Positions 18,151 to 26,816 of a stretch of 48,758 nt of DNA are shown one piece after another. The DNA is taken from NCBI GenBank assembly GCA_013813775.1, contig JACCRE010000016.1, positions 1 to 48,758 on the forward strand, read 5' to 3'. How positions within the stretch are numbered: position 1 is the first letter of the stretch; each line of letters opens with the position of its first letter. Source of the DNA: Planctomycetaceae bacterium. GTDB taxonomy: Bacteria; Planctomycetota; Planctomycetia; Planctomycetales; Planctomycetaceae. Under the pieces are notes generated by a model. It worked only from the letters and a program-made list of their open reading frames with translations. It searched no databases and had not been told where the DNA came from. The translations under genes were made by a program, and so were the position numbers.

Positions 18151-19800
18151 TTATTGAGTCGGCTTGGCCGCTTTCGCGGCTTCCTGACGGTGACGCTTAG
18201 CCATCTCAGGCTGATCGAGCCCTTCATAAACCGACGCGAGAGATTCATGAATCCTCGGATTCTCGCGGAGGCTCGGCAGGGCTCGTTCTAAATCTTGCAA
18301 TGCGTCATTCCAGCGATTCATTCGCAGGTAAATCTCGCCGCGGGTGTCTCGGAAGTGAGCGACGTCGGGAAAGCGTTCCACGATGGGGTCGATGATCTCG
18401 AGAGCCCGTTCGAGATCCGCGTTCTTCTGATGTGAAAGCACCCACGCCAGGTTGTTCGCGACTCCGGCCAGCGTCGGATCCAGCTCGTACGCCCGTTCGA
18501 AGTGCCACTGCGCCTTGTCGAGATCGGCCCCTCGCCACGACTTGAGGCCCAGTGCCATGTGAACCGCCGGCGGCTGTTCTCCTGCGGCGAGCAAACCTTC
18601 AAGCATGTCTCGTGCCTCAGACTCGATTTTCGGATCGACCGAAGGCGCGACGCCTCCGAGTGACGCTCCGGGCGGCTCGCCGAAAGTCGCCAGTCGCACG
18701 GCGGCGTCCACCGATTTCGGGTCGAAACGCAGGGCTTCACGCAGCGCGGCGATCATGGCGCGATTGTCCGTCGGCTGTTGCAACGCGCGACGGTCGTAGG
18801 CGGCGATATAGATTCTCGCGATCGCCGGTCCGTACGGCCCTTCGGGGTCGTGCGCCAACCCCTCGTTGAGCACGGCGACCGCCTCTTCGAAACGTCCGAG
18901 ATTGGCAACGCATGTCGCCAAAAGGAGACGGGCGCGGCGATCGTCGGATTTCGTCTCGAGTTCCTTTCGGAAGTGTCGCTCCGCCCGTTCCATGGCCTGC
19001 CGGGCCGACTCGCTCTGCCCCGTAGCGACATACAATCGCGACAGGTCGTAGTTGAGCGCCGGGTCCGCCGAAGCGGCCGCGACCAGCTTCGGAATCGCCT
19101 TCGGAATCTCGCCCATCGCGAGGTGATACTTGACGAGATCCAACTTGACGTTCGCATCTTGCGGCAGCCCGCGTTCCGCCTTCGCAAGGTGCTGGTACGC
19201 AAGACGAAGCTGGCCGCGGTCTTGAAGCGTCTTCGGATCCGAAAGCAGTTTGGCTGCGACCCAGCGATTCGCGCGCGGGTCGCCACCGGCGTCGCCGTCG
19301 GCGACACCGTGGATCAGGTGATGCGATTCCTCTTTGTTCCCGAGCTTTTCGAGCGTGAGGCCCAGGAACAATCGTGTTTCGGCGGTGCCGCCGTCGAGCC
19401 GAAACAGGCGTTCGTAGTAGATGCGGGCGTCTTCCGGCCGATCGTTTCGAAAGGCGTTCACCGCCTCGATGCGGTATGCGTCCCGCAGGTGAGACTCGCG
19501 ACCGATGACGACGCCGGCGACCGCCAATACGGCGATCGCGACGACCACGGCCGGCAGTCCCTGCAGCAGATGTCGCAATCGACGGGGCGAGATGCCGCTC
19601 TCGGCGTGCGCGTGCCGCCACCAGAGCAGCAGCCCGAAGGCGTGGCCCAGGATGCGGAAGGGAACCGTTGCGATGAACCACAGCAGTCGGAAAAACCGGC
19701 CCGCGCCGCGCCCGTGCCAGACCTCGGCGAATCGTTCGCCAAGCGTCGGTCCGGCTTCGACGAAGGAATTGTCGTCGCGAAAGCCCTTGCGCCAGATCAC
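18151..19800 (-). CDS. membrane-anchored TPR protein
   Basis: A 549-residue protein with one clear membrane helix near residues 83-105 (LPAVVVAIAVLAVAGVVIG), preceded by a short hydrophobic stretch (FIATVPFRILGHAFGLLLWW). A long series of tetratricopeptide repeats then runs to the C-terminus. Repeat units are visible as ARIYYERLFRLDGG, ARQAMERAERHF, FEEAVAVLNEGLAHDP, LDKAQWHFERAYELDPTLAG and WNDALQDLERALPSL. TPR proteins of this layout often organise exopolysaccharide secretion machinery, as PrsT- and PelB-type proteins do. The GTG start overlaps the exosortase stop by four bases, tying its function to that gene. The orientation relative to the membrane and the partner are unknown. Confidence 0.85.
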   Translation of the reverse strand: MIWRKGFRDDNSFVEAGPTLGERFAEVWHGRGAGRFFRLLWFIATVPFRILGHAFGLLLWWRHAHAESGISPRRLRHLLQGLPAVVVAIAVLAVAGVVIGRESHLRDAYRIEAVNAFRNDRPEDARIYYERLFRLDGGTAETRLFLGLTLEKLGNKEESHHLIHGVADGDAGGDPRANRWVAAKLLSDPKTLQDRGQLRLAYQHLAKAERGLPQDANVKLDLVKYHLAMGEIPKAIPKLVAAASADPALNYDLSRLYVATGQSESARQAMERAERHFRKELETKSDDRRARLLLATCVANLGRFEEAVAVLNEGLAHDPEGPYGPAIARIYIAAYDRRALQQPTDNRAMIAALREALRFDPKSVDAAVRLATFGEPPGASLGGVAPSVDPKIESEARDMLEGLLAAGEQPPAVHMALGLKSWRGADLDKAQWHFERAYELDPTLAGVANNLAWVLSHQKNADLERALEIIDPIVERFPDVAHFRDTRGEIYLRMNRWNDALQDLERALPSLRENPRIHESLASVYEGLDQPEMAKRHRQEAAKAAKPTQ

Positions 19801-21497
19801 GTCGTCTCTCCTTTCGCGGCGGCGGTCGGCGGGGCCGTGCTGCGAGCGATTTCGGTTCGCATCTGGTGGAACAGACGTGCCATGTCGGCTCGCTCGGCGT
19901 CGGTGAAGTTCAATCCGCTTTCCGCGAAGAGCTGGACCTGATAGACGCGGCCGTCCGCGACGTCGTGCGACGGTTGGCCGGCGATGCGATCTTTCCAGGC
20001 GGCGACGAGGCGGGCGACCGATGCATTTCGGCTGGCCGGCGGACTCAAGGGGCGGCCCGTTTCGGTGTAGGCCATGAACAGCACGTATCCATGCCGTCCG
20101 CCGCCGTTCGTGATCGTCAGTTCGGTGAACGCACCGGGCGACGTTCCGCCATCGGGAGCCGTGATGTCGTCACTGGACTGTGTCGTGTAGCCGAGACCTT
20201 CGTAGCAGTACTTCGTGTCGTGCCAGGCGTCGAAAGGTCCGTCGATCGATACGGCGACCGTCAGGCGGCCCTTGCGGAAATTCCAGATCCGGGAGATTTC
20301 GCCCGCCGGATCGCCTTTCGGTCGTTCGCGAACCTGGAACTTGACCTGTTCCCACCCGTCCCAACTCTTCGGAAGCGTTTCCTTCGGGACGGGCTGAAGC
20401 CCGTCCGCGGCGGCGTAAGGCGTCTGCCGCTGCGGAGTCGCGCCCGCCGGAAGCAATTGGATGCCGATCGCGACGAGCGCGAACGCCGTCGCCATCGCGA
20501 ACGAGCCGATTCCGCCCCGTCGCGGCTTCCCTTCGATTCCAGCGAATCCTCTTGAACTTTCGAGTCCGTTCGTTCCCGAGGCGGTGAAATGCTCCGGTTG
20601 CGGTAAGAAGAACAGCAACAGCCGGTCGGTGCTCAGGACGAGACCGATCACCGTGGCGAATACGATGACGCCCAGCGCCTCGTGCCCAAAACCCTCGACG
20701 ACCGGCAAGCCGTATCGAGAGGACAGCACGACGACCGCGAGCACCCGAACGGCATTTGCGACGAGAACCCAGAAGACGGCCGCGGCGAACAACGGGAGGA
20801 ATCTCAGCAGGCCTCGTCGCGTCGCCACCGCGAACACGGCCACGAACGCCAAGGTCGCGAACAACGAATGCACGCCGCTGCACGCCTCATCGACGAAGAA
20901 GTCGCCTTGCGGCAGACGAATGACGACGCCGTCGGCGAGGTGGCGAATGTTCGCCAGGTCGAGGATGCCGCTGGCCCAGCGGGTCGCCGATCGTTGCATC
21001 GCCACGATCATTTTCTGATCCAGGCCGAACGGCAGCCTCAGGATGATCAGCAGCACCGCGCAAACCGGCAAGTAGTGGCGAAGCGTCGATGAACCGCCCC
21101 ATTCGTAGAGTCCCGCGACGATCAGCATCAGCAAGGCGACCGCCGCGCCGAAAGGCGACTCCGCAAGAGCCGAGACTGCGGTCGTCAGAAATGCCATGCC
21201 CCACAAACCGTAGCGAACGGCCGGTGAGATCGGCCGCGACGGTCGCGCCGGCGTCTGATAACGACGCCATGCGAGCCAGGCGACGGCTCCCGGCATCAAA
21301 GGATAAAACTGGTAATGCTCGGCGTCCCACAGCTGCTTGCCGTACTCAACGAGCAACGGCACCAGGGCCGCAGCGGCCGATGCCGCGACGGCGATCCATG
21401 GTGCGGCGGAAATCAAGTCCATTCCGCCGCCTGTCGGTATGGCGCCGGCACGATCTTCAGCGTCGAGGATTTCGGGATCGATCTCTTGTACCGACAT
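19797..21497 (-). CDS. xrtU: exosortase (planctomycete XrtU type) fused to EpsI-like domain
   Basis: A polytopic membrane protease/transpeptidase-like protein of 566 residues. The exosortase core has eight or so helices and the catalytic triad expected for the family: Cys206 in VDEACSGVHSLFATL, Arg251 in VLVANAVRVLAVV and His272 in GFGHEALGV (numbering from the ATG at 21497). After residue about 300 comes an EpsI-like extracytoplasmic domain with SWDGWEQVKFQVRERPKG, DTKYCYEGLGY and a YVLFMAYTETGRPL strand. Exosortases process C-terminal sorting signals such as PEP-CTERM and are usually encoded with exopolysaccharide genes, as here. No protein with a PEP-CTERM-like tail was recognised in this window. 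A GTG at 21515 is an alternative start. The xrtU label is by architecture and presumed phylum. Confidence 0.88.
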   Translation of the reverse strand: MSVQEIDPEILDAEDRAGAIPTGGGMDLISAAPWIAVAASAAAALVPLLVEYGKQLWDAEHYQFYPLMPGAVAWLAWRRYQTPARPSRPISPAVRYGLWGMAFLTTAVSALAESPFGAAVALLMLIVAGLYEWGGSSTLRHYLPVCAVLLIILRLPFGLDQKMIVAMQRSATRWASGILDLANIRHLADGVVIRLPQGDFFVDEACSGVHSLFATLAFVAVFAVATRRGLLRFLPLFAAAVFWVLVANAVRVLAVVVLSSRYGLPVVEGFGHEALGVIVFATVIGLVLSTDRLLLFFLPQPEHFTASGTNGLESSRGFAGIEGKPRRGGIGSFAMATAFALVAIGIQLLPAGATPQRQTPYAAADGLQPVPKETLPKSWDGWEQVKFQVRERPKGDPAGEISRIWNFRKGRLTVAVSIDGPFDAWHDTKYCYEGLGYTTQSSDDITAPDGGTSPGAFTELTITNGGGRHGYVLFMAYTETGRPLSPPASRNASVARLVAAWKDRIAGQPSHDVADGRVYQVQLFAESGLNFTDAERADMARLFHQMRTEIARSTAPPTAAAKGETT

Positions 21498-21704
21498 CGC
21501 AGCTTCACCCACCAATGGCCCTGAAGTCGTGAAGTAGACGAGGCGGAAAGGCGCTACGTTGCTCTGCGAGACTCTCGACGATCAGAGAAGAGAAGATCCG
21601 CGTCAGCGCGTCGCGACAAACAACCTCGCGACGCTCTCGTTGTCTTCGCGCGGAACCGTCTCTCTTCCGAGTTCTCGATCACCGGGACTGACAAAGGGCC
21701 GGAT
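21498..21704. other. intergenic gap below the BY-kinase gene
   Basis: About 200 bases with no supported gene. Small open frames exist but have shadow composition. No strong terminator hairpin or repeat was found, so the exosortase gene may be read by continuation from the kinase gene. Confidence 0.35.
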
Positions 21705-23975
21705 TCAGACGTCGCGGACGACGGTCTGTTTGGAGCGGCCGTTGACGTGTCGTACGGGTCGTCGTTCCTTTTGCTCGTCATCGACGTAGTCGTTGTTGAA
21801 GTAGGTTTCGCCGTAACCGTAGCGAGCCGTCGAGGCGGCCGTGTACCGGTAGCCGGACTGATAACCGTATTCGCCGCGTGCGTTCACGCCGTTGATGACG
21901 ACACCCAGGATCTTCGCTCCCACGCGTTCGAGGATGTCGCGTGCCTCGGTTCCCTTCGCACGAGCCCGCTTGCCGAGACGCAAGGTGAGCAGCACGCCGT
22001 CGACGCGGGAGGCCACGTTCCCTGGATCGGAAACCGCCAGCAGCGGCGGGGTGTCGACGATGACGAAGTCGTAGTTGTCACGAGCCCAACCGAGGAAGTC
22101 CTCAAACTGCTGCGACGCCAATAATTCCGCTGGGTTGTGCGGCCGAGGCCCGCAAACCATCACCGAGAGGTTGGGGATTTCGCTTTCGTGGATCGCGTCG
22201 GCCGGTTCGAGGTGCTCGCCGATCACGTTGGCGACACCGAGGTCGTTGCTCAGCCCGAACAGCCGATGCACGGTCGGTCTTCGCATGTCGGCGTCGATCA
22301 GCAGGGTTCGCCGGCCGCTCTGGGCCACCGCCACCGCCAGGTTCGCCGAAACCGTCGATTTGCCGTCGCCCTGATCCGGGCTGGTGACTTGAACGACCTT
22401 CAGGTTGCCGCTGCGTGCGCCGAAGAAGAGCGCCGTCCGGACGAGCCGGAAGGCTTCTGACGACTGGCCCTTGGGAAGGTGCACCGTGCAAAGTCCGGCC
22501 GCCGCCGTCGAGCCCGTGGCGATCGTCTTGTTCGCGATGACGGGCACATGCCCGACGACGCTCAGGCCGAGTTCATCGCGAATGTCCTCGGGACTGCGGA
22601 AGCTCTTGTCGTTCGATTCGAGGAGGTACGCCAGAATCACGACGAACAGCAGGCCCAGCGCCCCGCCGACGGCCATATGTTTGGTGCGCTCTTCGGGAGT
22701 GCGGAAGCCCTCGGCCGGTTCGGCGATGATCTGCGTGCGGATTCCATTCGTGCTGAACAGCGTCATCTGCTCGAGTTGCTTCACGACCGCCGCCAGCAAC
22801 GAGTCTTTGCGCTTGATCTCCTCGCGGAGCTGTCGATCGCGTGTCAGGACCGTGTCGAGCTGACGGGCCGCCGCATTCTCGTCGTCGAAGATCTCATTCA
22901 GTTTTTCGAGTTGAACTCGCGTTGTTTCGATCTCGTAACGCATCGAATCCATGTAAACGTCGAGCAAGTCCTTCGGCTGACCGGTGCCGCCGCCAAGGTT
23001 CAGGAGGCTGTCGAGATGCGTTCGCGTCATCGCGATCTGCTTGTCGATCGCGACGATTCTCGGATGGCCGGGGCCAAGGCTTTCCGACTGAAGCTCCTTC
23101 TCGAGCAGCAGCGGGAAGAGCTTCTCCGCCACGGTGATCGCCTCGGACTTCGTGCTGCCCTCGGCCTTGAGCTGATTGACCATCAGCGAGAGCGCCTCGC
23201 GGCTGCCGCCGCGCTTCAAGGCGTCGGTGATCGCGTCGATTTTCGCCTGCAACTGCGAGGCGCGCAGCATCAGGCTCGTCTTCTCGGCTTCGATGTCCGC
23301 GAGCCGCACGGCGTGAGAATTGATCACCTCTTCGCCCTGGCCCAGGACGGGAATTTCTTTCCGAAACTTCGCGTAATCGCTTTCGAGCGCCTTCAGGTCT
23401 TTAAGCAGTTCGTCTTTCGCCTGCGTGATGAGCCGGACGGCGTCTTCGCTCACCGCCTGTTCCGAATCCCCCAGAAACTCACGGTACGACTTAACAAGGG
23501 CATCGACGACGGCGCGGGTCTCTCCAGGCGTGCTGCCACGATAGTCAATGACAACGACGCGGCTGCCCTTCGACATCGGCTCGACGGTCAGCCCCTTCAT
23601 GATCATGCCGATGGCTGCGTCGCGACTGCCGAATTCAGGCCGGGAACTCAGGTTGTAGCTTTCGACCGCGTTGCGGATCACTTCAAGGCTCATCACGATC
23701 TGGCATTGCGTCTCGATCGCATCCGCAAGAGCGTTGTCGCGCTGCGACTGTTCGTTCAGCATCGGCGCGCGATTGGGTGTGACGAGGATCTGCGCGACCG
23801 AACGGAAGACCGGCGCCTGCTGGGTGAAATAGAGGTAGCCCAAACCGACGCCGACCGCGAGGCCGAATAGCAGCAACCACTTGCGGCGCAGAACCAGTTG
23901 GCTCATCGGCGGACCGCCGTCGTTGTTTGCCGCCGAGGCTGCCGCGAATGCGTCGAGATGACGACCTTGTTGCAC
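21705..23975 (-). CDS. Wzz/BY-kinase: polysaccharide co-polymerase and tyrosine autokinase
   Basis: A 756-residue inner-membrane protein that controls chain length and export of polysaccharides. A Wzz domain begins with membrane helix KWLLLFGLAVGVGLGYLYF (about 33-51). A periplasmic coiled coil follows (about 170-400), then a second helix AVGGALGLLFVVILAYLL (about 435-452) and a cytoplasmic kinase. The kinase has Walker A SPDQGDGKST (about 532-541), Walker A' LLIDADMRRPTVHRLFG, and Walker B in FVIVDTPPLLAVSD. A tail rich in tyrosines (GYQSGYRY, ARYGYGETYFNNDY) is the usual autophosphorylation cluster. The frame extends to 24128, but the GTG at 23975 has GGAG seven bases upstream and gives the expected short N-terminus. 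Confidence 0.94.
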   Translation of the reverse strand: MQQGRHLDAFAAASAANNDGGPPMSQLVLRRKWLLLFGLAVGVGLGYLYFTQQAPVFRSVAQILVTPNRAPMLNEQSQRDNALADAIETQCQIVMSLEVIRNAVESYNLSSRPEFGSRDAAIGMIMKGLTVEPMSKGSRVVVIDYRGSTPGETRAVVDALVKSYREFLGDSEQAVSEDAVRLITQAKDELLKDLKALESDYAKFRKEIPVLGQGEEVINSHAVRLADIEAEKTSLMLRASQLQAKIDAITDALKRGGSREALSLMVNQLKAEGSTKSEAITVAEKLFPLLLEKELQSESLGPGHPRIVAIDKQIAMTRTHLDSLLNLGGGTGQPKDLLDVYMDSMRYEIETTRVQLEKLNEIFDDENAAARQLDTVLTRDRQLREEIKRKDSLLAAVVKQLEQMTLFSTNGIRTQIIAEPAEGFRTPEERTKHMAVGGALGLLFVVILAYLLESNDKSFRSPEDIRDELGLSVVGHVPVIANKTIATGSTAAAGLCTVHLPKGQSSEAFRLVRTALFFGARSGNLKVVQVTSPDQGDGKSTVSANLAVAVAQSGRRTLLIDADMRRPTVHRLFGLSNDLGVANVIGEHLEPADAIHESEIPNLSVMVCGPRPHNPAELLASQQFEDFLGWARDNYDFVIVDTPPLLAVSDPGNVASRVDGVLLTLRLGKRARAKGTEARDILERVGAKILGVVINGVNARGEYGYQSGYRYTAASTARYGYGETYFNNDYVDDEQKERRPVRHVNGRSKQTVVRDV

Positions 23976-24161
23976 GATCACTCTCCAGAAGTGCTGCCGT
24001 TGGTCCGGCGAGTTCCTAAGCGGGTCTAAAATCAGTGAGTTCGGGAATCCGCCGCCCGGCCCCCCATTCCAAGAAGGGGAACGACCGGAATCAAGGTCGC
24101 GTTCGGTTGTGCGCAAGTTTTCCTGCAATTGCAGGGCATGAGGGAGCGCGTCGCCGATGCT

Positions 24162-26699
24162 TCAGCGTGGCGAAGTGGCCTCCCACATCGCCAGAAGACG
24201 ACGGAGATCGTCGCGTTGCGGAGCTAACGCGATTGCGGTCAAAAGCTGTTCCGTCGCCTTGGTTCGCTGGCCTCGGTCTTCGCAAAAGATCGCGTAATTC
24301 ACTCGTAATTCCACGTCGAGCGGTTGAGATTCGATCAGTGCGAGGAGGCGTTCGGCCGCCTCCTCATCGCGGCCTTGCAACCAGCTCGCGTTGGCTTCAA
24401 GGCGTCTCCGGAGGCGACCTTCAGGCAAACCACGGGCCAGTTCGTCAATTTTGTGACCAAACGGCGTGCGGAGACGCCGCTCGATCGGGGTGCCTGGATC
24501 GGTTATGAGGTTGAGAGCGGCGACAGGGTCGTCGGGAACGATGAGAGCGACGGTCCGCACGGGGCCGACGTCCTCGATGAGCATCGCCGCAACCGCGTCA
24601 AATCCTTTTCGACTCACGGCGAACGATGCTTTCCAGCAACGCGAGGCGAGTTCGTTGTCGCCGGCCTGCCACGCCATCCGCCCCGCCGCCCGGAGCATGT
24701 CGGCGTCGGTCGGAAAGAGTCGGACGGCGGCTTTCAACTCGTCCACGCCGCCCGGATTCACTTCGGGATTGAGGAAACTGAGAGCCGCCAGCGGAACATG
24801 GACGCCGGGAAGCCGGGGGCACGCGGCTTCGGCGGCAAGCAGATGCGCGCGTGCCGGAACGAGATCTCGCTGGGCCAGCGGGTCTTGTCGCAAGCTCGCG
24901 ACCCCCGTCAAAGCTCCCGCCGCGGTGAGCCGGGTCACGGCGCGATGCAATGAGACGAGACTCGTGGCTCGCCAGGCCGCGTCTTTCGTCAGCGATGCAT
25001 CGATGCTCTGCATCGCAGCCGTCGCGGCGGAGCGATACCGGTACACGTAGAGTCTCGCGAGTTCTCGCTGGCCGACGGCATCGTCGGAACGCCGTTCGAG
25101 AGCCTGTGACAGGCCCGCGATCGCGCGATCGACTTCGGCCGCGTCCAGACCGCCGGGTCGGTCGGCGCGTGACGCCACTCCGCTGTATCGCTCGACGGCC
25201 GCCGCCGAGCGGTGTTCGCCGTACGCCCAGATGAGACCCGCCGAAATGCTGACCGAAATTCCCACGACCGCCGCACGGCTGAACCAGGCGCTGCGGAAAG
25301 TCGAATCATCAAGATTCGTCAGCAGTCGAACGGTGCCGGCTCCCCAGAGCATCGCGACGGACAAAGTGACGGCCGGAATGATGATGCCGTAGTCGAAGAA
25401 TGCGTGAGACGCTTGGCCGGCGACCAGCGAAGCGATCAGCGCTCCGGCAACAGGCCGTTCGCGACCGCGGACGAGAGAAATCAGCGTCAGAATCGCGATG
25501 GCGACGATGAAAAGGGCCCCCGCCGCCCCGCCTTCCACGAGCGTTTCCACGAAATGGTTGTCGGCATGCTCGTACCACTCGGCCTGCGGTTGCTTCGAGA
25601 ATTCCTGGTGGGCGTAGCCATACGTGCCAAGCCCTGCTCCAAAGAGGGGTCGCGCCTTCACGGCTTCCATCGCGTCTTGCCAGTGCGGGATGCGACCCTC
25701 TCGGAAGACGGCTTCGGCGGAAAGGCTTCCGAAGCGATCCAGCACCGGGCCGGAAAGCCCGACCCAGGCGACGAGCGCTGCCGCCGTGCCGACGAGAGGC
25801 AGCAAGAGCAAGAGTCGACGCCCCCACCTTTCCCCGCGAAAGAACGCGAGACCTGTGAAGAGCGTGACGAACGCGGCGATCGTGCCGCCGCGGGATCGTG
25901 AAGCGATCGCTCCCGCCAGACAGATCGCGAGCAGCGTCACGATGACGAGCGTTCGCGTCGTGCGATCCATTCGCCACGAATTCTGATGAGAAAGGCCGTC
26001 CCGTTCGTCGATTTCGTGTAAGCGAAACGTTGATCGCAATAAGGCGATCCCGGCAGCCAATCCGACACAAAGATAGGCGCAGGCATTGTTGCGGTTGACG
26101 AAGCGGGCGAACGGATCGCCGACGAACGTCATGCCCCGGATGACGCGATCGTCTCCCGTGAGTCGCATCGCGATTCCGAGAAACGCCACCGTCGCGGCCG
26201 AGACGAGGCAGGCCGCCAGCAGCCCCTCAAACGCCGGCTCGCGTGAAAAGACGATCGCCCCGATCGTCGCGGCGGCAGCGGCCGTCAGCAGGCTGGCGAC
26301 TGCCAAGCGTGTCGCCGCCGGGTAGACCGTGTCCGGAGCGCCGTGAGATCCATCGGAAACCACGAGGGCCGTTCCACCCCAGCATTGAAGTGCCGCCAAG
26401 GCGAGCAAGCCGACGATCGGAAAGAGGGAGAGGCCCAGTGAAAACGGCGAAACGGTCGGCTCGGCTAACAATGCCCTGACGGCGACTGCGGCGGTGCCGA
26501 TCGCGAGGGCCGCGGCCAACCAGGTCCGGAACCACTGCTCCACGCCGCCGTAGGCCCATGGAGCGGCGAACACCAACACGATGAGAATCACCGCCGCGAG
26601 TGATCCCGCAACCGTCGCGAAGACGTCTCGCACAGCGTCTGATTTCACGGTCGGAATCGCGAAAGCGGGCCGCATCGGCGTGATGAACCGATTCGCCAT
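24162..26699 (-). CDS. O-antigen ligase/polymerase-like protein with TPR tail
   Basis: An 845-residue protein with about a dozen membrane helices in its first 460 residues and a soluble repeat region behind. The Wzy/WaaL-type core is visible in the short helix-loop IASRSRGGTIAAFVTLFTGL and in the large extracytoplasmic loop around RPLFGAGLGTYGYAHQEF and YEHADNHFVETLVEGGAAG, where ligases carry the catalytic histidine. The tail (about 500-845) has TPR-like helices, such as DAAEVDRAIAGLSQALERR and DEEAAERLLALIESQPLD. It would polymerise or transfer undecaprenyl-linked glycan on the outer face of the inner membrane. It is the most upstream gene of the locus, preceded by a terminator that isolates it from the secreted-protein gene. 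Confidence 0.9.
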   Translation of the reverse strand: MANRFITPMRPAFAIPTVKSDAVRDVFATVAGSLAAVILIVLVFAAPWAYGGVEQWFRTWLAAALAIGTAAVAVRALLAEPTVSPFSLGLSLFPIVGLLALAALQCWGGTALVVSDGSHGAPDTVYPAATRLAVASLLTAAAAATIGAIVFSREPAFEGLLAACLVSAATVAFLGIAMRLTGDDRVIRGMTFVGDPFARFVNRNNACAYLCVGLAAGIALLRSTFRLHEIDERDGLSHQNSWRMDRTTRTLVIVTLLAICLAGAIASRSRGGTIAAFVTLFTGLAFFRGERWGRRLLLLLPLVGTAAALVAWVGLSGPVLDRFGSLSAEAVFREGRIPHWQDAMEAVKARPLFGAGLGTYGYAHQEFSKQPQAEWYEHADNHFVETLVEGGAAGALFIVAIAILTLISLVRGRERPVAGALIASLVAGQASHAFFDYGIIIPAVTLSVAMLWGAGTVRLLTNLDDSTFRSAWFSRAAVVGISVSISAGLIWAYGEHRSAAAVERYSGVASRADRPGGLDAAEVDRAIAGLSQALERRSDDAVGQRELARLYVYRYRSAATAAMQSIDASLTKDAAWRATSLVSLHRAVTRLTAAGALTGVASLRQDPLAQRDLVPARAHLLAAEAACPRLPGVHVPLAALSFLNPEVNPGGVDELKAAVRLFPTDADMLRAAGRMAWQAGDNELASRCWKASFAVSRKGFDAVAAMLIEDVGPVRTVALIVPDDPVAALNLITDPGTPIERRLRTPFGHKIDELARGLPEGRLRRRLEANASWLQGRDEEAAERLLALIESQPLDVELRVNYAIFCEDRGQRTKATEQLLTAIALAPQRDDLRRLLAMWEATSPR

Positions 26700-26730
26700 A
26701 CGGCAAACTCACGCGAACCGGCACCGGTAA

Positions 26731-26775
26731 CAAAATAGCGATCGGTGACGGTTTTGACCGTCACCGATCGCAGGC
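26731..26775 (-). terminator. strong intrinsic terminator
   Basis: On the minus strand a perfect 14-base-pair stem (26758-26771 pairing with 26738-26751) with a six-base loop is followed by TATTTTGTT. It lies about 45 bases after the stop codon of the secreted-protein gene and about 40 bases before the ATG of the ligase-like gene. This is a classic Rho-independent layout and marks a transcription boundary at the head of the polysaccharide locus. Confidence 0.82.
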
Positions 26776-26816
26776 AGCTTAGAGCCACGAGATGTCGCCG
26801 TCCGCAGAATTCCAAT

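Noticed and set aside
22479-23870. 463-codon open frame on the plus strand opposite the BY-kinase gene
   Set aside because: It is an antisense shadow of a high-GC gene. Its composition is dominated by Arg, His, Asp and Val in a pattern forced by the opposite codons, and no family motif is visible, while the minus strand encodes a clear Wzz/BY-kinase.
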